Positions 57,613 to 64,000 of a stretch of 64,000 nucleotides of DNA are shown here, in pieces; positions within the stretch are counted from its first letter, which is position 1, and each line of letters opens with the position of its first letter. Location of the stretch: assembly GCA_947650285.1 (NCBI GenBank), contig CANTFL010000483.1:62001-126000 (forward strand). The letters are read 5' to 3'. This DNA comes from Hyaloperonospora brassicae (taxonomy: Eukaryota > Oomycota > Peronosporomycetes > Peronosporales > Peronosporaceae). Position numbers and translations under genes: made by a program. The notes under the pieces are model-generated. The model had not been told where the DNA came from, ran no database searches, and saw only the letters and a program-made list of their open reading frames with translations.

Positions 57613-58091
57613 TGTAGCGGAGCTACCTAGCTCCTAAAGTCAGAGGAAGACTTTAACGATCTACGAGTAACCTTGGTTCTACGAACCCGACTCAAAGGGT
57701 CAACAAGCTCGAGAGCTTACGGTTCCTGTTCCAGGGGGACCAAACATTTCAAAGAATCACAGCACAGAGTGCTCAGGAAGCAGCTACCTCTACAGGTATT
57801 GCTAGCTCTTACCAATCATTGACGCCTCGTAAGTCACGTGTCCTTTAGTGATCAAAAAGGAAACTGAACTTTATATCTTAGTGTAACCTAAAAGAACAAC
57901 CCAAAACAACTTTATCAACCTACTCGCTTATGTCCTAAATAAAACCTCTTAAAAGATCTTGTAATCAAATATTGACATACATCAGTCTTCAACAATTGCT
58001 ACTGTATTTTAACATCACTTTAAAGGGAGCCCCATTCCTTGTGTGCACCACACTTATTGTCGACTACCCGCCGACGCGTAACCCCGTTACA
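57613..58091 (-). repeat. Gypsy B 5' LTR
   Basis: 479 bp, tgtagcggagctac...ccccgttaca. Partner of 50538-51071. Confidence 0.9.
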
Positions 58092-59619
58092 TATCTAGCA
58101 ACGCTATGGTCGGCGACGAGTGCAACGCTCTATGTGTTTCTCAATCGTCTATGTTCATCATTGACAACGGAGCATTGACCGTAATATGCAGGATGTGACC
58201 TGATTGGATGATGCACAAACGTTATGAATCCAGTCGCTATGTCTCGACAGTGATTTCGGGCTAAGACAGACCACTGACTCCCTCCAGTATGATAAACGTG
58301 TCTTCTCGTTCACGACTCGACTGCTACCAGCCGTAGCCTAGCCATTCCGTTCGTGCTTGTCTGTACAAACGAGATGAATGTCCACCGTTGCAAGCCTTTC
58401 CTCATATAATGTTCATCGTCATTGAACGCCGGTCGAATGCGTTTACATAAGATGCAAAATGTAGTCTACAGCTCAGCCTATCGATTATAGGATACATGGT
58501 CTGTCGAACGTCATGCGTGCCCGTTGAAGAAGGAGTGGCATCGACTGCGATGGTTTAATGACGAAGTACTCCAGCAACGACAACAAAGCTACACTATTCA
58601 TCGAAAGAACTCGACATGCGGTGTCAAACAAATGCAGAAATACACTGCGTACACTCTATCATCGAGGGAGAGATACGCCAAGTACTTGCCGAAGCTGGTT
58701 GTCCGGTCGCGAGCAATTGCGTGCCATAATCGAATGTATGCAGTGCAACCGAGACTAATGATGCGGCGCGGGCTTGCTATACATCCGCTCTTTGGTCGTG
58801 CTTAAGTTCGGTCGAGTAGGCCCCTAAGTCTTCATTCGCAAAGCCGTGCACACGACTGAATGTGTAGAGACGAAAAAGGACCGCAAGTTGCGTGCTCGGA
58901 CACACGCTACCAAGTAGAGGATGTGAATCAAATTTCGTGTGATAACGGGTATGGCTTGTGAACCGTCGACATTTATCAACCCGTCCATGTGATCATAGTC
59001 GCGTTCAACGGATGGCCGTTGCAAAGATGCTGTCGATCGAGTCCATAGACGGTGATGGCAGTCTTTGATGCGATGGTATCCGAAACGACGAGCGCTCGTG
59101 ACATCGTCCATGCACATCACATACGTACTGTGCTCTTGTGGACGCGCAACAATGTCAGGTAAACAAGGAAGGCACATGCTGATCCGTATTTCAGCACAGA
59201 GATAAACGCACTGCGTCCACAATAGAGCGACAGTGTTGCATGTATGAAGCCAGCGTGTGCGCACATAAGAAAAGGGCAAGTGTGTCATCGAGAGCACATA
59301 GAGGAAGTGTTTGTCGTCTGGCGTACCAGAAGTGCCGTCGAGATAGTCAGTAAGGTTTTTGAAAACACTGCGTAGTAGAGGCGCGCCAGTGGCCCATGAT
59401 GACGCGTGTGACATGCCCGCATTCGACGTTTGCACTAGTGAATTTGTGCACTAGCAGTGGTAGTGGTCTTGCAAGTGCACGGCTACACGCTCATCTACCA
59501 GGGCGGACATGGTATGTGCGTGTAAAGATGGATCTACAATATGATAAGGCGTCAACGAAGCAGCTGCATGTGGGAAAGACGGAAACCGACACACGATTGT
59601 GGCTTTTGTATGGTGTGGG
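58092..59619. other. GC-richer unrecognised region
   Basis: Composition resembles transposon or genic DNA rather than the AT-rich deserts. A 203-codon open frame on the minus strand (59435-58824) is rich in Cys, His and Trp and may be a shadow. On the plus strand two protein-like stretches with stops appear (about 58600-58800 and 58910-59390). No motif lets me name it. A decayed transposon or host gene is possible. Confidence 0.3.
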
Positions 59620-59918
59620 TGTTAGAATATACTCTTTCTGACCAGTCAAGAAGGTGTTGCAGGTCAAGTGCAAGACCTGGTACAGGTAAGCCCGATCTCT
59701 CCTGATTGGTTTAAAATGTGTCATAATAACAGATGGGACTAGAGAGACGGCCGTCATGTGACAGGACAACACATGGGACGAAAAGAGGCGGACGTCATGT
59801 AACAGGATGTCACATGGGACGGGGAGAGACGGACACCATATGCAACTTTACATGGTCAAGTTGTAGTTTCTGTTTCTGGTCATATATATCGTTGTGTTAG
59901 AGAAGATAGTTTTTAACA
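59620..59918 (+). repeat. Possible solo LTR (Copia type) with internal tandem repeats
   Basis: Bounded by tgttagaat and ttttaaca. Inside, three copies of a 39-41 bp unit start gggac at 59736, 59775 and 59816 and share acgtcatgt and aggac/ggatg words. Tandem repeats of this kind are common in LTR promoters. No target duplication and no partner in the window, so tentative. Confidence 0.4.
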
Positions 59919-60191
59919 CACATTACATATCACTTTTACTTCTACCGCTTTGCAACAAGTGCATCACTCCATTATTACCGTGGGATGACTTAAAGAATCA
60001 ACTCGCGGTGTCGTGAGTTGGCACGCAAGCAAACGGTAAATTCAGTTTGTACAGCGTGACGGTCCATGTTTGTACAGGGCACGACACAACCGAAAGTACA
60101 CTCCACTGCGTGAGCTGAACGCTGTCCCGTTTCGACTCGGCATCGAGCTCTCTGTGGTTCATCGATCGCAGCAAAGATCTGTTAGGCGTTC

Positions 60192-60548
60192 ATGACGCGA
60201 AGTCGCTGCTTCCTGCTCGTGTTGGACGTCTGGTTGACCAATAACTACTGCGTCGCATCGGCCGCAACAAGCTGTAAGGTCGTTCGGTGTCCTTAGGGCA
60301 GTGACTAGGCTACTCATCTTCTCGAACCTGCTTATACTGATGGCGATGAGCTAGAATTGGAGGATAAAAGGGAATCGGCACAGAGCGACGAGGAAGAGAG
60401 GAGATTGAAAATTTTCTTCCGACGGGTTATGGCAAAGTTTGGCTGGAAAATCAAAGAGCAAAAAGCTGCTGCTCAAGCGGCAGAGGGTATATTGAACCGT
60501 GCAAAGTCGATCGTTGACGGCGCCAAGCTAGTAGGCAAAGTGATTTAA
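60192..60548 (+). pseudogene. Effector-like secreted protein relic (RXLR/EER class, no intact RxLR)
   Basis: 118 codons in one frame from ATG 60192 to the stop at 60548, interrupted by TAG at 60294 and 60306. The N-terminus has a hydrophobic run (C-F-L-L-V-L-D-V-W-L) and a plausible cleavage site V-A-S-A-A, as in a signal peptide. Codons 50-58 are acidic (D-G-D-E-L-E-L-E-D), codons 66-71 read D-E-E-E-R-R, like the EER motif of oomycete effectors. The C-terminus is a short basic/helical domain (F-G-W-K-I-K-E-Q-K, N-R-A-K-S-I-V-D-G). No RxLR is present in frame; an R-L-L lies out of frame near 60308. The effector assignment is inference from layout; a chance frame with secretory look is the alternative. 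Confidence 0.4.
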
Positions 60549-60893
60549 TTCGAAGTGGGACACGGTCAAAATGGGACCATTGTGCAAGGCCGACTTTCGA
60601 CTATGCAAAAAGCCGGTTATCGGCAATGTTAGTGGTACTTGTAGTAGCTGATACATATAAGTTACATCAGGAGATTTAATGACAATCAATGCCCACCGTC
60701 AAGTGTTTGCACTATCACGTGTTGCTATCTACTGTAGCTGAGAGTGCACCAGCGCGAAGAGAATCCTCCAAGCCATCAATTGGTTTTTTTTCGACTACCT
60801 TCTACTTAGGTCATGCATTTTCCGGGTACTCAGTCCACTGTCGACTTTAAATGTCGTCTCGAGCCAAAGGTAGGCATCGTGTAGGATGTGGTT

Positions 60894-61118
60894 CTAGATA
60901 TGCCAAGCGGTGGTCATTGTGTGTTTCGCTAGCTCTTGACAATTTCTTTGTATCCATGTCACGTGTGCAGCAAAGCCTGTCATCTTATATAATTCCTGAG
61001 AGTGGTGAAGCAAGCTGGCGACTTGGACATCGTCATCAAATACTCGCGCTTTGCGGTAAAGTAAGCTTTCGCTCGGCTTGTAGAATACGGGATCCAGTCG
61101 GCGTTTGATCATTCCCAT
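60894..61118 (-). other. Unrecognised 74-codon open frame
   Basis: M-G-M-I-K-R-R-L-D-P-V-F-Y-K-P-S-E-S onwards looks protein-like and continues past its stop in the same strand. No family recognised. An overlapping plus-strand frame (60851-61108) is Ser/Arg rich and may be its shadow. Confidence 0.25.
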
Positions 61119-61350
61119 TGTACTCTCCCAGTGACATTAGCAGTGTAAAAACGCTGTGTCGTCCCTCCTGCATTCCAACCGATGCGATCAGTAAATTCGT
61201 CGCGTTAATACACCTCGTTTCGGTCTAATTGAAGGGCTATCCATACCGATAACTGTTGCGTAATATAGCTGAACATGTATTAGTACCGATACTGAACCAA
61301 TCGACCCGAGATTTTTTGTAGACTACCACTCTCGAAGCATTTCAAGAACA

Positions 61351-61795
61351 TGTCTGGAATGAGGTAGCCCATTTCACGATTTTTACATTAAGGATAAAAT
61401 GGCAATTAAGAAGTTTACGCTGAACATATTTTAAACAATATCACGAAATATGATAATGTTGTTGGGATGACCGAAGAGTCTCCTCATTGGTTTGTATCGT
61501 GATGGCATCAGCCCACCAATAGCTGCTGGACGCGCACAATGGGTGGTGAGTAGACGTCATGATACGTTTAGAAACATTAGCATAATAAAGTCAGGACATA
61601 CAGAGACACATGAGTTATAGGACTTTTTTATATTATTGACAAATTTACTTTTACCACGGCTAGAGCCTTTTCCTTTTTCTCTCTATCTTCAGCTGTAAGG
61701 TTTTACACTGAGCAGATCACTCACTATCACCGCATTCAGTGATAGTAAACTCCGTCATGGTTGGCCAGAACGTGGTCATTGGTGTCCAGTTGCAA
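61351..61795 (+). repeat. Solo LTR relic of the Gypsy A family
   Basis: The reverse complement aligns along its length with the A LTRs: the start region (cggagtttactatcactg against cggagctcacttccactg), the core block acgtctactcaccaccc (near 61540), and an end aatgggctacctca. No internal element and no matching duplications remain, so it is a solo LTR or fragment, inverted relative to A. Confidence 0.72.
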
Positions 61796-64000
61796 TTTTA
61801 GTGAGACAAATAAGTACATGATGCATCCATATAGGATACCCACTGCAAGTTACTCGTCCGCCAATATTAAGCGCACCCTCGAAAGCACCTATTTTTAGCC
61901 ATCTTACTAAATGCCTATGAAAAGCTTTTAAACATGATATCGATATATATTGGATTAGGCTACGGCGTGATGGATCTTCGCTAGCATTGTCGGGTCCTCT
62001 ATCAGTCGAGGCCGGCTCATCAAAATGCGTAAACATGATCGACCAAATATAGCGCCCGATTACTTTCAGGTTTGCGACAAAGATCGCAGACCGTACATCG
62101 TAGCACGAGAAAGGGTGCCTTCACCTTTCCTGCACTGCCGGCGGCAGCATCATGCTAAGCACTGCTGATACTTCGCCGGAGAGGTATACCGTGATCGTGC
62201 AGGGTGGTTTCCTGTCGGTTAGACCGGAGAAACAGGAATCAGTTGGGAAGGGAGATGAAGCTACACCCATGCGCACTGGCGTTAACGAGGACGAAACCGG
62301 TAGAGACGGTCCGGACCTCGTACTTAAGTCAGGAGCTGAGCGAATTTCGTACCCGGCTACGGTCGGCAGGTGCGGTGAGCACCAGATTCCGGCGATATTC
62401 GCCTATCTGATTTCAGCGATTTTTGGCTGATCGAGGTCTGTCGAGTTTCTTAGACCGAAACTTGTCAACCTTAACCAATAAGGACTTGTCGAAAGTCGCC
62501 GACTGAAACATCGGTATTGATAGTCAATCGGTACTGAACAAGTTTTGCCGACCGGAATGCAAAGAAAAATCGCCGACCTAACGCCTCTAATGTAACCGTC
62601 CAGGGCCTGAACTCTGTTCGATCACCGGCTTCGATGAATTGAACAGCCTGGAATCAAAACTGACTTCGTCCGCCGGGAATCACTATGCAGACAAAATGTG
62701 GAGGCCGGCACGTGCGGCCGATCCGGCTCCGTTGCTATAGGGTCGGGTGTGTCGCAGGACCTTAAGCGGGTACTGAGTCGAAAAGCCACTTATACATAGG
62801 TGGAAAAGGCGGGCAATGATCTGCGTCCGATGGTTCCCCTCTAAATGGATGATATGGCAGCATGGATGATGGGGGGTAATCATACTTCAGTCTCCACCCT
62901 GCTTCTTGGTCTGCACGCATCCGCGAGCTACGCGGGTTGCGATGATTGATGTTTAGCCTACCTGAAAGAAAAGAAAATTTCTCTTGTCACTCCGATTTCG
63001 CGCATATCTCAGTGCTTTGCAGAGAATACGTTGCTGCTCCAGCTCTTTGACGCAGTGTGGGGCAAATGGAGCCCGACGTCATGGACGGGAATTAATCAGA
63101 ATGCCAAGCGAATTAGGAACGACGCCTACAGGAAACGCGTAACTTTCTTCCTGTCAGATCAAACCACTGCTGCGAGTAGACTAGCCATAACGATTATGTT
63201 CCGCGTCAGGCGATTTCAATTGTTTTAATCGTCTACAATAGAGAGCGACGCAATTTCTGCTACATTGCTGCCAGCTTAGTCAACCGGTTGACGCCTGCTG
63301 CACTATCAAGTCATAATTTTAGTCGATGACTTGGCGAGGAATATAATGCAAGATATTTTGGCGTCCAGGTTGAGTCAAGTAAATTTACATCCGTGAATAT
63401 TATGTGATTACACGGCTCAGAATTGTATATTTTTACCGTTTTGTGGCGGTGTGAAATACGGTAAACTGTCCGGAACAACATTAACTTGTTACACATATTG
63501 AAAAATGCGACAGGATGATCGTCCGAAACCATTTAGAACACATTAAACAGGTTCCTAGTTTTAAACTATACTCGCCTTATCACTCGAGTGCCAATTGCGG
63601 CGGGCGCAAAGGCGTTTTGAAGATATACCATCACCGCGAGTTCACCTATATGCTATTGCTTCGCATTAATTCATATTGTTTTATCTTATTTACTTGAATG
63701 TTGTCGGTCTCCTGCAGCATGTCGCTGGACTGGCAAACGCTTTATCGGCGACCACGGCGAAATTATAAGCGGAAGGGGACGAGAATTCTCAATTGAGTCC
63801 CATCTCGAAAGCGCTTTCTCGTGCTGATCAATCGAGCGGCCCTATCGCATCTCCTCTCTCTGGAGGCTAGGCCGCTCGTGTCGGAGCTACTCGCGGCAGC
63901 GGTCCGTCGACAAACGATTGGTTCGATCATAGCGCAAGCAAAAACAAAACAGGTTATGCGTCCCTTGTTGGTGTCGTCCGTATCAGCGACGGGACCTGGT
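61796..64000. other. Mixed region without recognisable genes
   Basis: Holds a GC-richer open frame 62152-62430 (92 codons, M-L-S-T-A-D-T-S-P-E-R-Y; E/G-rich, ends I-F-A-Y-L-I-S-A-I-F-G), a plus-strand frame 63031-63228, and a hairpin cgagcggcc/ggccgctcg at 63833-63841/63870-63878. None matches a family I know. Confidence 0.4.

Larger units (their letters stand above)
50538..58091 (-). mobile_element. Ty3/Gypsy chromodomain element B, different lineage
   Basis: 7.55-kb minus-strand element: 5' LTR 57613-58091, gag, protease, long spacer, RT, RNase H, integrase, chromodomain, antisense frame, PPT, 3' LTR 50538-51071. LTR ends are tgtag...gttaca, unlike A and C, and the protease site is D-P-G-A-S rather than D-C-G. 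No target duplication: attta on the left, tatct on the right. It also has an integrase deletion and many stops. The missing duplication suggests rearrangement or decay at an end. Confidence 0.9.

Noticed and set aside
50538..58091. Target duplication for Gypsy B
   Set aside because: attta and tatct do not match, and shifting the ends by a few bases does not give a pair of five or more.
58824..59435. 203-codon minus-strand frame as a real gene
   Set aside because: Cys/His/Trp-rich composition, no motif, and protein-like stretches on the other strand; a shadow is as likely.

Overview
The window looks like repeat-rich, gene-poor nuclear DNA of an oomycete, most likely a Phytophthora or downy-mildew relative. 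The evidence is the families of chromodomain Ty3/Gypsy and Ty1/Copia elements, a Mutator-like transposase relic, long AT-rich tracts with no genes, and a small broken gene with a secretion leader and a D-E-E-E-R-R motif that resembles a host-targeted (RXLR/EER-class) effector. I see no intact cellular gene, rRNA or CRISPR array. Species assignment is inference.

Layout. (1) 1-12.2 kb: a decayed Copia element on the minus strand (gag and protease at 10.9-11.9 kb, integrase at 9.85-10.83 kb, RT/RNase H at 1-1.3 kb). A Gypsy element ('A', 1300-9331, minus strand) sits inside its RT with an exact 5-bp target duplication. (2) 12.2-33.1 kb: AT-rich and gene-empty, but hiding a very old Gypsy relic ('D', about 20.0-25.5 kb). 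(3) 33115-40743: Gypsy 'C', plus strand, complete from LTR to LTR with a 5-bp duplication and dead by several mutations. (4) 40.9-42.5 kb: a Mutator-like transposase pseudogene. (5) 42.5-50.5 kb: AT-rich and gene-empty. (6) 50538-58091: Gypsy 'B', minus strand, another lineage with longer LTRs. (7) 58.1-64 kb: a GC-richer mosaic with unrecognised frames, a Copia-type LTR candidate, the effector-like pseudogene and a solo LTR relic of the A family.

Two signals go beyond ordinary transposon annotation. First, all three Gypsy elements carry a long reading frame on the antisense strand. It starts 75-133 bp inside the 3' LTR and runs against pol, overlapping the chromodomain in the same relative codon phase in A, B and C. 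A and C share short motifs in the same order (L-I-P, W-x-A-F, G-K-x-F...W-L, S-C-x-S-C, then a coiled coil). This frame explains the 0.6-1.1 kb of 3' DNA that sense pol does not use. Second, the coding DNA of A and C is tiled with short perfect inverted repeats (arms 6-14 bp, loops 0-9), about one every 40-60 bp, including a 28-bp perfect palindrome. The adjacent Copia coding DNA is not like this.

Every element is broken by stops, frameshifts, deletions or lost catalytic residues, so none looks autonomous. All readings are by eye, without database searches.
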